From: Rhodospirillaceae bacterium UBA6608
Lineage (GTDB): Bacteria; Pseudomonadota; Alphaproteobacteria; Rhodospirillales_A; Casp-alpha2
Direction: 5' to 3'
Length of the DNA: 6,433 nt
Assembly: GCA_002433335.1 (NCBI GenBank)
Contig: DJHY01000269.1
Span: 3,453-9,885, forward strand
Shown: piece by piece, positions 1 through 6,324 of the stretch
Layout of the letters: the number at the start of each line of letters is the position of its first letter
Numbering within the stretch: position 1 is the first letter of the stretch
Program-made: the position numbers and the translations under genes
The notes under the pieces: generated by a model
The model's database searches: none
Told to the model about the DNA's origin: nothing
Seen by the model: the letters and a program-made list of their open reading frames with translations, nothing else

Positions 1-591
1 CGCGACACCCGCCTTGTCATCCAGGTGGCGGGAAAACACGAAACCGTTCTTCATGAACTCGGTCATCGGGTCGATGGAAATGGTATCGCCGACATTGATG
101 CCGAGCGCCCGGACTTCGTGTTCGTAGGCGACGCGCTCATCCAGGCGCAGTTCGACCTCGCTCCAATCCGTGGGTTGGGTGTCGATCGCTTCGTTATAGG
201 TATGACCCGAGGCCTTGGCCGGCAGGATCGTGCCGCGGAAGGTGCGGCCGCCGTCGGAATGCACGGTGCAGCGCGCGCCCTCGGCAAAGCGCGACGACCA
301 ATGGCCGATCGGCACCACTTCCAAGCGCCCTCCCAGACGGAAGCTTTTGACCATGGCGCCCAGGGTGTCCAGGTGCGACGCGATGGCCCGGTCGGGCGAT
401 GCGGCCTCGCCCTTCAAATCGGCGCGGATCGCGCCCCGGCGGGTCAATTCGAACGGTATGCCCAGTTCCTTCAATTCATCGCAAACCAAGCCGACGATCT
501 CGTCCGTCATGCCGGTGGGGCTGGGGGTGGCCAGGAGTTTGGCCAGAATCTCGACCAAATAATCCCGGTCGATGAAAAGGTCGTACTTCAC
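1..591 (-). CDS. M42-family metallopeptidase of the NAGGN osmoprotectant system (partial, C-terminus outside window)
   Basis: The first 197 codons of a gene starting with GTG at 591 and running off the left edge; M42 aminopeptidases are usually about 350-370 residues, so roughly half is visible. Reading the minus strand gives VKYDLFIDRDYLVEILAKLL, then TPSPTGMTDE, typical of the M42 N-terminus. The metal-binding motif SHLDTLGAM is at residues 72-80 (H73, D75) and the second motif SRHLDDKAG at 187-195 (D191/D192 as metal ligands); the remaining ligands lie outside. The start is supported by GAGGAG at 599-604, 7 nt upstream, and by a 4-nt GTGA overlap with the synthetase stop. Known for the family: zinc or cobalt aminopeptidases of the cytoplasm, one branch of which is the conserved third gene of NAGGN loci. 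Its role there is not established; hydrolysis or recycling of the dipeptide is an inference. Family assignment is firm, exact function is not. Confidence 0.9.
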   Translation of the reverse strand, partial: MKYDLFIDRDYLVEILAKLLATPSPTGMTDEIVGLVCDELKELGIPFELTRRGAIRADLKGEAASPDRAIASHLDTLGAMVKSFRLGGRLEVVPIGHWSSRFAEGARCTVHSDGGRTFRGTILPAKASGHTYNEAIDTQPTDWSEVELRLDERVAYEHEVRALGINVGDTISIDPMTEFMKNGFVFSRHLDDKAGVA

Positions 592-2333
592 GCGATATCT
601 CCTCGGCTTTTTGCCGGTTGTTCGACCATTTCCTTGCGGGTCTCGGGGAACAGGAAATCGACGAATTTCTGCGCCGTCGGCTGTGGCTCGTGGTTGGCCA
701 GACCGGGGCGCTCGTTTGCTTCAATGATACGGTAGTCGGCTCCGTCCACCTGGGGAACCATGAAATCGAAACCGACGACGGGAATTCCCAGAACCTGGCG
801 GCCCGCCAAAGCGGCTTCGCGCAGGACCGGATGCAGGTCTTCGGTCACGTCGTGGATCGTCCCACCGGTGTGCAGGTTCGCGGTCTTGCGAACCTCCAAG
901 ACCACACCGTCGGCGAGGATCGACCCCATGCCGTAACCCTGCGCCTGAATGCAGCGCCGCGTTTCGTCGTCGATCGGGATACGGCTTTCGCCGCCCGTGG
1001 CGGCGGCTCGGCGGCGGCTCAGGCGCTGAATAAGTTCCTGAATGCTGTGCTGGCCGTCGCCGGTAATGCGCGGCGGGCGGCGCACGGCGGCGGCGGCGAC
1101 CTCGTCCCCGATCACGATGATGCGCAAGTCCCGCCCCTGAACGAATTCTTCGCCGATGACGTGGTCTGTCTGGTCGCGCACTTCGTCGAAGGCTTTGATC
1201 GCCTCGTCCTCGGAACATAGGTCGACGAACACGCCCATGCCTTGTTCGCCCCGCGCGGGCTTGATCACGATCCGCCCGAAACGATCCAGGAATTCGCGCA
1301 CGTCATCCCGGTTCTTCAGGGTGACCTGCGCAGGCACCTTCAAGTCGGCTTTGGCCAGGGTTCGATGGGTCAGGGATTTATCGTCGCAGCGGCTCATCGC
1401 CACGGCGGACGTCATCTCACTGAGCGATTCACGGCAGGCGATCGTCCGACCACCCAGGGTCAGGGTGAACAGGCCCGCCTCGGCGTCTTCGATGTCCACA
1501 TGGATGCCCCGGCGGCGGGCTTCATCGACGATGATCTTGGCATAGATGTTCAGGTTCTCGGTCCGCTGCGGGCCGATGAACAGGGATTCGTTGATCGGGT
1601 TCTTCTTTTTCACCGTATAGACGGGCACCCGTTCGAACCCCATTTTCTCGTACAGCTTTATCGCCTCGGCGTTGTCATGCAGGACCGACAAGTCCATGAA
1701 CGCACGCCCGGCCTGACGGAACCGGGCCGCCAAATCCTTGACCAGACCGATACCGACGGCGGGCACGGCGGCCTGGGCATCGACCGCCAAGGCCCACAGG
1801 CTGGAGCCTTCTTCCGGATCATCGAAAGCGACCGCATGATCGACCCCCATGACGACGCCCAGGATTTCGCCGTCCTGCGTGCCCTCGGCAACCAGGACCG
1901 AAACGCAGTGCCGGTCATCCAAATCGCCCAGAAACCCGGGCTTCAACGCGACCATGCCGCGCGATCCGTAGATACGGTTGACCGCGCTTTCGTCCGCCGA
2001 CGTCGCCGGGCGAATAGTGAACTTGGCGCTTTCCGTCGCCATGGCCGTGGCCGGTAGTTCCTTGAGGTTCAGCCGATAGCTATGCGACGGGTCCATGAAC
2101 AGTGTCTGCGGCGCCAGCGACAGCAGAACATGCGGGTCGCGCACGTAGATCGCCAGATCGCGCTCGCCGGTTTCCTCGTCCATCAACTGACCAGCGAGCA
2201 GGTCCGGCTTGTCGAAGGTTTGGCCGAACAACACGCGGCCCCAGCCGCAGTGAACGGCCACGCATTTTCCGACCGTGCCCAACCCGTTTTTGGGCGGCTC
2301 GCCCCAATGCTTCAAGGACAGCTTATCTTCCAT
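588..2333 (-). CDS. ngg: N-acetylglutaminylglutamine synthetase (GNAT / ATP-grasp fusion)
   Basis: A 581-residue cytoplasmic enzyme expected to make N-acetyl-glutaminyl-glutamine from acetyl-CoA, glutamine and ATP. Layout: a family-specific N-terminal region (1-100); a GNAT acetyltransferase domain (about 105-245) with the acetyl-CoA loop PAVGIGLVKD near 191-200 and NAEAIKLYEKMGF at 221-233; then an ATP-grasp ligase (about 315-565), resembling the cyanophycin synthetase and glutathione synthetase type. The ATP-grasp part has IVIKPARGEQGMGV at 355-368 (K358 for nucleotide binding), EEFVQGRDLR at 395-404 and a metal site in YRIIEANERPGL at 534-545 (E538, N540). I chose ATG at 2333 (MEDKLSL) because AAGGA at 2344-2348 sits 10 nt upstream. 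An in-frame GTG at 2360 would add nine residues but has no good ribosome site. It follows asnO by 31 nt and overlaps the peptidase by 4 nt. The domain pair and neighbours make the assignment strong; the symbol is used variably in the literature. Confidence 0.93.
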   Translation of the reverse strand: MEDKLSLKHWGEPPKNGLGTVGKCVAVHCGWGRVLFGQTFDKPDLLAGQLMDEETGERDLAIYVRDPHVLLSLAPQTLFMDPSHSYRLNLKELPATAMATESAKFTIRPATSADESAVNRIYGSRGMVALKPGFLGDLDDRHCVSVLVAEGTQDGEILGVVMGVDHAVAFDDPEEGSSLWALAVDAQAAVPAVGIGLVKDLAARFRQAGRAFMDLSVLHDNAEAIKLYEKMGFERVPVYTVKKKNPINESLFIGPQRTENLNIYAKIIVDEARRRGIHVDIEDAEAGLFTLTLGGRTIACRESLSEMTSAVAMSRCDDKSLTHRTLAKADLKVPAQVTLKNRDDVREFLDRFGRIVIKPARGEQGMGVFVDLCSEDEAIKAFDEVRDQTDHVIGEEFVQGRDLRIIVIGDEVAAAAVRRPPRITGDGQHSIQELIQRLSRRRAAATGGESRIPIDDETRRCIQAQGYGMGSILADGVVLEVRKTANLHTGGTIHDVTEDLHPVLREAALAGRQVLGIPVVGFDFMVPQVDGADYRIIEANERPGLANHEPQPTAQKFVDFLFPETRKEMVEQPAKSRGDIA

Positions 2334-2343
2334 GACCTGGGGT

Positions 2344-2348
2344 TCCTT
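2344..2348 (-). promoter_or_regulatory. Ribosome binding site deciding the synthetase start
   Basis: AAGGA on the minus strand (within AAAAGGAA, 2343-2350) lies 10 nt before the ATG at 2333. The alternative GTG at 2360 is preceded by CTGACGGC, with no purine-rich stretch. This favours the shorter protein beginning MEDKLSL. Confidence 0.6.
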
Positions 2349-2364
2349 TTGCCGGGTCACGCCG

Positions 2365-4140
2365 TCAGACCCCGTGAGTCTGCAGCCAAGTTTCCATGAG
2401 CGCCACCTGCCACAGCTTCGAGCCTTTTAGCGGCGTAATGTGATCGGCCGGTGCGTCCAACAACATGTCCAGATAGCCACGGTTGAACAACGCCCGGTCA
2501 CGCGCCGCCTTTGACGCCAGGGTGTCCCGCACCATTTCAAGATACGGGCCTTCGATGTACTTCAATGCCGGAACAGGGAAATAGCCCTTAGGCCGGTCAA
2601 TGACCTCGGCCGGGACGACCAAGCGGGCGACGTCTTTCAGCACGCCCTTGCCGCCGTCGCGGACCTTGTGTTCCGGCGGCACGCGCGCCGCCAGTTCGAC
2701 CAGCTCGTGGTCCAGGAACGGCACCCGCGCCTCGAGCCCCCAGGCCATGGTCATGTTGTCGACCCGTTTGACCGGATCGTCGACCAGCATGATCGTGGAA
2801 TCGATGCGCAATGCCTTGTCGACCGCGCGGTCGGCGCCCGGCTGGGCAAAGTGGTCGGCGATGAAGGCCAGGCTTTCGTCGCGGTCCGTGTGATAAGCGG
2901 GCGAGACGGCGCGCTTGTAATCCTCGAAATCGCGGTCGCGGAACACGGCGGCATAATCGGTCACCGCGTCGTTGGAATCCATCAGCGGCGGATACCAGGA
3001 GTAACCGCCGAAGATTTCATCGGCCCCCTGCCCCGACTGCACGACCTTCACATGCTTGGAGACTTCCTGGCTTAGCGCGAAGAAGCCGACGTTGTCATGG
3101 CTGACCATCGGTTCGGACATGGCCTTGAAGGTATCGGGCAGCAGTTCCATCATCCGGTCGGCGCCGATGTGGATCTTGTAATGCTCGGTGCCGAATTCCT
3201 TGGCGATGATGTCGGAGTATTTGAATTCGTTCCCGGCTTCGCCGCCGACGTCTTCGAACCCGACCGAGAACGTACGCAGCGGCGTCTTTCCGGCGCGGGC
3301 CAGCATGCCGACGATCAACGAGGAATCGACCCCGCCGGATAACAACACGCCGACATCGACGTCCGCTTCCAATCGTCGGTCAATGGACAGGGCCAGGGCG
3401 TCATAGACCAGATCGCGCCATTCCTCGGCGCTACGGCCCAGGTCCTCGCCCTCGCGGGTGAAATCGACCTTCCAATAGGTCGTATCCTTGCGCGTGCCGT
3501 CGGCGTCGAACACCGCATAGGTCGCGGGCGGCAGCTTGCGTACGCCCTTCAGCACCGTATAGGGCGGCGGCACCACGGCGTGGAACGACATGTAATGATG
3601 CAGGCCGATCGGATCGATCGAGGTGTCCGTGTCGCCCGCCGCCAGGATCGCCGGCAGGCTCGACGCGAAGCGCAGGCGCTTGCCGCTTTCCGCCAGGTAC
3701 AGCGGCTTGATGCCCAGGCGGTCGCGGGCCAGGGTCAGGCGGCCGGTGTCGCGCTCGTAGATGGCGAAGGCGAACATGCCGTTCAGCCGCTTGACGCAGT
3801 CCGGCCCCCAGGCATGGAACGATTTCAGCACCACTTCGGTATCGCCGGTGGAAAAGAAGCGATACCCCAGGGCGATCAGTTCCTCGCGCAAGGCCTTGTA
3901 GTTGTAGATGCAGCCGTTGAAGGCGATGGTCAGGCCCAGGTCAGAATCGACCAGGGGCTGCTGCGCCTTTTCCGAAAGATCGATGATCTTCAGCCGCCGA
4001 TGGCCGAAGGCGCACCGGCTTTGCGCGAACAGGCCCGCCGCATCGGGGCCGCGTGGGGCCATGGCATCGGTCATCCGCGCCACCGCTCCCGTGTCCGCAT
4101 GGGTTCCGTCGAATCGAATTTCGCCGCTAAGTCCGCACAT
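2365..4140 (-). CDS. asnO: N-acetylglutaminylglutamine amidotransferase (asparagine synthase-like)
   Basis: A 591-residue glutamine-dependent amidotransferase expected to convert the C-terminal carboxylate of N-acetylglutaminylglutamine to the amide, giving the osmolyte NAGGN. Glutaminase domain (about 1-210): nucleophile Cys2 in MCGLSGEI, RGPD at 30-33, GHRRLKIIDLS at 46-56, NGCIYNY at 75-81 and STGDTE at 97-102. Synthetase domain (about 240-575): ATP PP-loop LLSGGVDSSLI at 266-276, GQGADEIFGGY at 370-380 and MAWGLEARVPFLDHELVE at 465-482. Ordinary asparagine synthetases usually have NGEIYN; here Cys replaces Glu at 77. The start at 4140 is chosen because Cys2 must become the N-terminal residue after Met removal, and AAAGGAG (4152-4158) precedes it by 11 nt. 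An in-frame upstream ATG at 4197 would bury the nucleophile behind 19 residues. It is first in the operon, after a leader of about 145 nt. The neighbouring GNAT/ATP-grasp gene separates it from true asnB. Confidence 0.93.
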   Translation of the reverse strand: MCGLSGEIRFDGTHADTGAVARMTDAMAPRGPDAAGLFAQSRCAFGHRRLKIIDLSEKAQQPLVDSDLGLTIAFNGCIYNYKALREELIALGYRFFSTGDTEVVLKSFHAWGPDCVKRLNGMFAFAIYERDTGRLTLARDRLGIKPLYLAESGKRLRFASSLPAILAAGDTDTSIDPIGLHHYMSFHAVVPPPYTVLKGVRKLPPATYAVFDADGTRKDTTYWKVDFTREGEDLGRSAEEWRDLVYDALALSIDRRLEADVDVGVLLSGGVDSSLIVGMLARAGKTPLRTFSVGFEDVGGEAGNEFKYSDIIAKEFGTEHYKIHIGADRMMELLPDTFKAMSEPMVSHDNVGFFALSQEVSKHVKVVQSGQGADEIFGGYSWYPPLMDSNDAVTDYAAVFRDRDFEDYKRAVSPAYHTDRDESLAFIADHFAQPGADRAVDKALRIDSTIMLVDDPVKRVDNMTMAWGLEARVPFLDHELVELAARVPPEHKVRDGGKGVLKDVARLVVPAEVIDRPKGYFPVPALKYIEGPYLEMVRDTLASKAARDRALFNRGYLDMLLDAPADHITPLKGSKLWQVALMETWLQTHGV

Positions 4141-4151
4141 GCCGTGTTCGG

Positions 4152-4158
4152 CTCCTTT
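4152..4158 (-). promoter_or_regulatory. Ribosome binding site of asnO
   Basis: AAAGGAG on the minus strand, 11 nt upstream of the ATG at 4140. It supports initiation at MCGLSG, the start required by the N-terminal Cys nucleophile. Confidence 0.7.
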
Positions 4159-4221
4159 GTTCTTGTTGGCGCATACCGCCGGGTTAAGGGCGGCCATCCG
4201 TCACCCCGCGCTGGGGACGGC

Positions 4222-4256
4222 AAAAAAATCGCCTCTCCCGCTCAGCGATGAGCGGG
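4222..4256 (-). promoter_or_regulatory. Leader hairpin followed by a T-tract upstream of asnO (possible attenuator)
   Basis: Read on the minus strand, CCCGCTCA (4249-4256) and TGAGCGGG (4237-4244) form a perfect 8-bp stem with a 4-nt TCGC loop. Eight bases later comes a run of seven T (4222-4228). It lies inside the inferred 5' leader of the NAGGN operon, between promoter and start codon. The stem and T-run are directly visible. The gap between them is longer than in a classic intrinsic terminator, so attenuation, an RNA-stability role or a pausing site are all inferences. Confidence 0.4.
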
Positions 4257-4291
4257 CTGCAGGGCGACAGATTTAAGTTGTTGATTTAGTT

Positions 4292-4320
4292 AAGATAGTT
4301 GCCCCGACCAGGGATGTCAA
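4292..4320 (-). promoter_or_regulatory. Sigma-70-type promoter of the NAGGN operon
   Basis: On the minus strand a perfect -35 hexamer TTGACA (4315-4320) is separated by exactly 17 nt from TATCTT (4292-4297), which matches the -10 consensus at four of six positions. Transcription would begin near 4285, giving a leader of about 145 nt before asnO. No gene lies between this site and asnO. The -35 box is part of a small inverted repeat (4315-4326), so a repressor or activator may act here. Osmotic induction is known for NAGGN operons elsewhere but cannot be read from this sequence. Confidence 0.65.
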
Positions 4321-4326
4321 ATGACA
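4315..4326. promoter_or_regulatory. Inverted repeat overlapping the -35 box (candidate operator)
   Basis: TGTCA-AA-TGACA is a 12-bp perfect dyad on the plus strand; one arm is most of the -35 hexamer of the minus-strand promoter. A protein bound here would compete with RNA polymerase. The regulator is unknown and the short arms mean chance occurrence is possible. Confidence 0.3.
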
Positions 4327-4390
4327 CACTTTTTAAGATCGGGGATTCGCCGGAACCGGTTGTAGCCATTGACTTAATCCGGATACACGA

Positions 4391-4416
4391 CGGCCCGCCC
4401 AAAGCCGGGCGGGCCG
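4391..4416. terminator. GC-rich hairpin after the aldolase/adducin gene (possible terminator)
   Basis: CGGCCCGCCC (4391-4400) and GGGCGGGCCG (4407-4416) pair perfectly over 10 bp around a 6-nt loop. It lies 29 nt past the stop of the minus-strand aldolase/adducin gene and about 70 nt upstream of the NAGGN promoter. On the minus strand the stem is followed by TCGTGTATCC, with no U-run, so it would be an atypical intrinsic terminator or a transcript-end stabiliser. Confidence 0.5.
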
Positions 4417-4445
4417 CGAAAACAGCGCCGGTTAGGTCGTTCGGC

Positions 4446-5222
4446 TCAATGTTTGTAGTCGGGCTCTTCCCGGTCGAGCATCCGCATATAGGCGGCGAAA
4501 GTTTCCGCGCCGCGCGGGGTGCCGTCGCCTTCGAACTGTTGAGCGGTATGCTCGCAGACCTCCGCCGGTGGAATGATCAGCTCGGCCCCGGTCGATTGCG
4601 ACATGATCTGCAGTTCGCAGGAATGCTGCAGATAGCGGATGTGCTGGAACGCTTCGGCGATGCTCCGCCCCGTGGCCAGCAAGCCGTGGTTGCGCAGGAT
4701 CATCGAGTGATGATTGCCCAGGTCGCGAACCAGGCGTTCACGTTCTTCCGTGTCGTTGGCGATGCCTTCATAGTCGTGATAGGCGAGCCGGTTGTAGAAG
4801 CCCATGGACTTCTGGTTCAGGGGCAACAGCCCTTCCTTCTGGGTCGAGACGGCCATGCCGGCGTTGGTATGGGTATGCACCACGCACATCGCATCGCCCC
4901 GCGCCATGTGGATCGCCGAATGGATGACGAACCCGGCGCGGATTACCGTGTAGGGGCTGTCGTCCAGGACGTTGCCGTCGACGTCGATTTTCACCAGGTT
5001 CGAGGCGCAGACCTCGGAAAACAGATGGCCGTAGGGATTGATCAGGAAGTGATGGTCGCGCCCCGGCAGGCGCACCGACGAATGGGTGAAAATGCCGTCG
5101 TCCCAACCGAAACGATTGACCAGACGATAAACCGCCGCCAACTCGCAGCGCAGTTCCCACTCCTCGTCCGAAACCTTGCCTTTAAGGCTCGGGACTTCCT
5201 CTACCGGGACATAATAGGCCAT
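4446..5222 (-). CDS. Class II aldolase/adducin family protein
   Basis: A 258-residue soluble protein of the class II aldolase/adducin fold, about the usual length. Visible landmarks: THSSVRLPG at 46-54, INPYGHLFSEV at 61-71, the zinc-site HTHTNAGMAVS at 116-126 (H116, H118), and RNHGLLATG at 177-185 (H179 as third zinc ligand). In fuculose-phosphate aldolase the catalytic Glu precedes a WRFH segment; the equivalent stretch here is HSAIHMAR at 101-108, so His101 seems to occupy the Glu position. This is the adducin-like branch, whose substrates are mostly unknown, so I give no specific reaction. The start at 5222 is preceded by GAGGAGG (5228-5234) at 5 nt; an in-frame ATG at 5303 would add 27 residues of intergenic character. 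It is transcribed toward the NAGGN operon but separated by a hairpin and a separate promoter, so it is probably a single-gene unit. Confidence 0.88.
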   Translation of the reverse strand: MAYYVPVEEVPSLKGKVSDEEWELRCELAAVYRLVNRFGWDDGIFTHSSVRLPGRDHHFLINPYGHLFSEVCASNLVKIDVDGNVLDDSPYTVIRAGFVIHSAIHMARGDAMCVVHTHTNAGMAVSTQKEGLLPLNQKSMGFYNRLAYHDYEGIANDTEERERLVRDLGNHHSMILRNHGLLATGRSIAEAFQHIRYLQHSCELQIMSQSTGAELIIPPAEVCEHTAQQFEGDGTPRGAETFAAYMRMLDREEPDYKH

Positions 5223-5227
5223 GAATG

Positions 5228-5234
5228 CCTCCTC
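5228..5234 (-). promoter_or_regulatory. Ribosome binding site of the aldolase/adducin gene
   Basis: GAGGAGG on the minus strand, 5 nt before the ATG at 5222. It is near-perfectly complementary to the 16S rRNA tail and fixes the start at MAYYVPVEEV rather than at the upstream ATG (5303). Confidence 0.75.
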
Positions 5235-5268
5235 TTCGTTCCGCCGGGGCGGATATTTCGTTTGATCG

Positions 5269-5282
5269 GATTGTGCACAATC
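5269..5282. promoter_or_regulatory. Perfect 14-bp palindrome in the divergent intergenic region (candidate operator)
   Basis: GATTGTGCACAATC equals its own reverse complement. It sits in the 115-bp gap between the divergent aldolase/adducin gene and the pseudoprotease gene, centred about 53 bp from the former start and 62 bp from the latter. Position and symmetry suit a dimeric regulator such as a GntR- or LacI-type protein; the family is a guess. No regulator gene is present in the window. Confidence 0.45.
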
Positions 5283-5303
5283 TTGCGCGCCCCCGGAAGG
5301 CAT

Positions 5304-5331
5304 TTCAATTGCCGCGAACTTCCTCTAACAT
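5304..5331 (+). promoter_or_regulatory. Weak candidate promoter that would give a leaderless pseudoprotease mRNA
   Basis: TTCAAT (5304-5309), a 16-nt spacer and TAACAT (5326-5331) resemble -35 and -10 boxes (three and four of six consensus matches). Start of transcription would fall at or next to the ATG at 5338. The absence of a Shine-Dalgarno sequence before that ATG fits a leaderless transcript. The match is modest and chance is a real alternative. Confidence 0.25.
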
Positions 5332-5337
5332 TCGGAT

Positions 5338-6315
5338 ATGGACGATCCGCACACGGACTATCCTGAAATTCCCGAGCCCTACCGGCCGGATCAGGCACGG
5401 TTTTCATTCGACGTGGAAACGGCGCTGCGCAGTGTCGTGTCCCTACGCTCGGAAATTCCAGAGACAGCATTCACCGCCAACACCCTGGGCACGGAGCGCA
5501 GCGGCCATGGCGTGGTCATCGACCCCAAGGGCCTGGTGCTGACCATCGGTTATCTGGTGGTCGAGGCCGAACGGGTCTGGCTGGTCACCAATGACGGTCG
5601 CGCCGCCGAAGGCCATGTCATGGGCTACGATCAGGAAACGGGCTTCGGCCTGGTGCAAGCGCTACAGCCGCTCGACGCCCCGGCGATGGAGATCGGATCT
5701 TCCGCCGATCTAATTCCGGGCGACGACGTGATCGTCGCCGGATGCGGCGGTCGCGCCCATGCGCTGCAGGCCCGCGTTTCGGCGCGCAAGGAATTCGCCG
5801 GATATTGGGAATACCTGCTGGACGACGCCATCTTCACCACCCCCGCCCATCCCCTATGGGGCGGGGCGGCGCTGATCGGCGAGGACGGAACCCTGCGGGG
5901 GATCGGCTCGCTTTACGTGCGCGGCGAGGAAAGTGGCGAGACCGAAGGCAACATGATCGTTCCCATCGACATCGTGAAGGCGGTGCTGCCGACCTTGCGG
6001 ACCACGGGCACCACGGGGCGCCCGCCCCGCCCCTGGCTCGGCACCTTCACCGCCGAAACCATGGGCAAGGTCGTCATCGTCGGCACCTGGAAAGGCGGCC
6101 CGGCGGAAGACGCGGGCATAGAAGCCGGCGACATGGTGGTCGGCGTCGACGACAAACCCGTCGACGGCATGGCCGAGTTCTTTCGCGGCGTTTGGTCCCT
6201 GGGCCCCGCCGGGATCGAGATTCCGTTGAACATCTACCGTGACGGCGAATTGATCACCGTGATCGTGCGGTCCCGCGCCCGGGGCGAATTCTACAAATCG
6301 CCCAACCTGCACTAA
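5338..6315 (+). CDS. HtrA/DegP-like protein with PDZ domain, catalytic triad lost (pseudoprotease)
   Basis: A 325-residue protein with a trypsin-like domain (about 25-220) and one C-terminal PDZ domain (about 232-313; WLGTF at 233-237, GPAEDAGIEAGDMVVGVDDK at 254-273). The fold follows HtrA: GHGVVIDPKGLVLT at 56-69, GYDQETGFGLVQA at 97-109, WGGAALIGEDGTLRGI at 174-189. Aligned by eye with HtrA, the catalytic His of the usual LTNxHV is Tyr72, the Asp of the D-x-x-x-DxAL stretch is Gly102, and the Ser of the GNSGG motif is Trp174. No signal peptide or membrane segment is seen, so it should be cytoplasmic. It is intact with neighbour-like codon use, so this is probably a maintained non-proteolytic family, perhaps a binding or scaffold protein, rather than a decaying gene. 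No clear ribosome site precedes the ATG at 5338. Its partner is unknown. Confidence 0.87.
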   Translation: MDDPHTDYPEIPEPYRPDQARFSFDVETALRSVVSLRSEIPETAFTANTLGTERSGHGVVIDPKGLVLTIGYLVVEAERVWLVTNDGRAAEGHVMGYDQETGFGLVQALQPLDAPAMEIGSSADLIPGDDVIVAGCGGRAHALQARVSARKEFAGYWEYLLDDAIFTTPAHPLWGGAALIGEDGTLRGIGSLYVRGEESGETEGNMIVPIDIVKAVLPTLRTTGTTGRPPRPWLGTFTAETMGKVVIVGTWKGGPAEDAGIEAGDMVVGVDDKPVDGMAEFFRGVWSLGPAGIEIPLNIYRDGELITVIVRSRARGEFYKSPNLH

Positions 6316-6324
6316 TCCGCGATC

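Noticed and set aside
25..735. A 236-codon plus-strand open frame over the M42 peptidase.
   Set aside because: The minus strand encodes continuous M42 peptidase sequence with metal-binding motifs; the plus frame crosses two genes and has no recognisable features.
618..2057. Long plus-strand open frames (618-1220, 1242-2057) antisense to the NAGGN synthetase.
   Set aside because: Their His/Arg/Gly-rich translations show no family motifs; the minus strand carries clear GNAT and ATP-grasp motifs throughout.
4138..4197. An upstream in-frame ATG at 4197 as the start of asnO.
   Set aside because: It would add 19 residues before the Cys nucleophile, which must be exposed at the N-terminus, and a good ribosome site precedes 4140 instead.
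3580..4251. A 223-codon plus-strand open frame antisense to the start of asnO.
   Set aside because: It is a shadow of the glutaminase domain; it has no domain motifs and runs through the operon leader.
5220..5303. An upstream in-frame ATG at 5303 as the start of the aldolase/adducin gene.
   Set aside because: The extra 27 residues are not family-like, would cover the palindrome, and a strong GAGGAGG lies just before 5222.
4299..5366. A 355-codon plus-strand open frame antisense to the aldolase/adducin gene.
   Set aside because: It is the mirror of a well-supported gene in GC-rich DNA, has no recognisable domain, and spans the promoter of one gene and the start of another.
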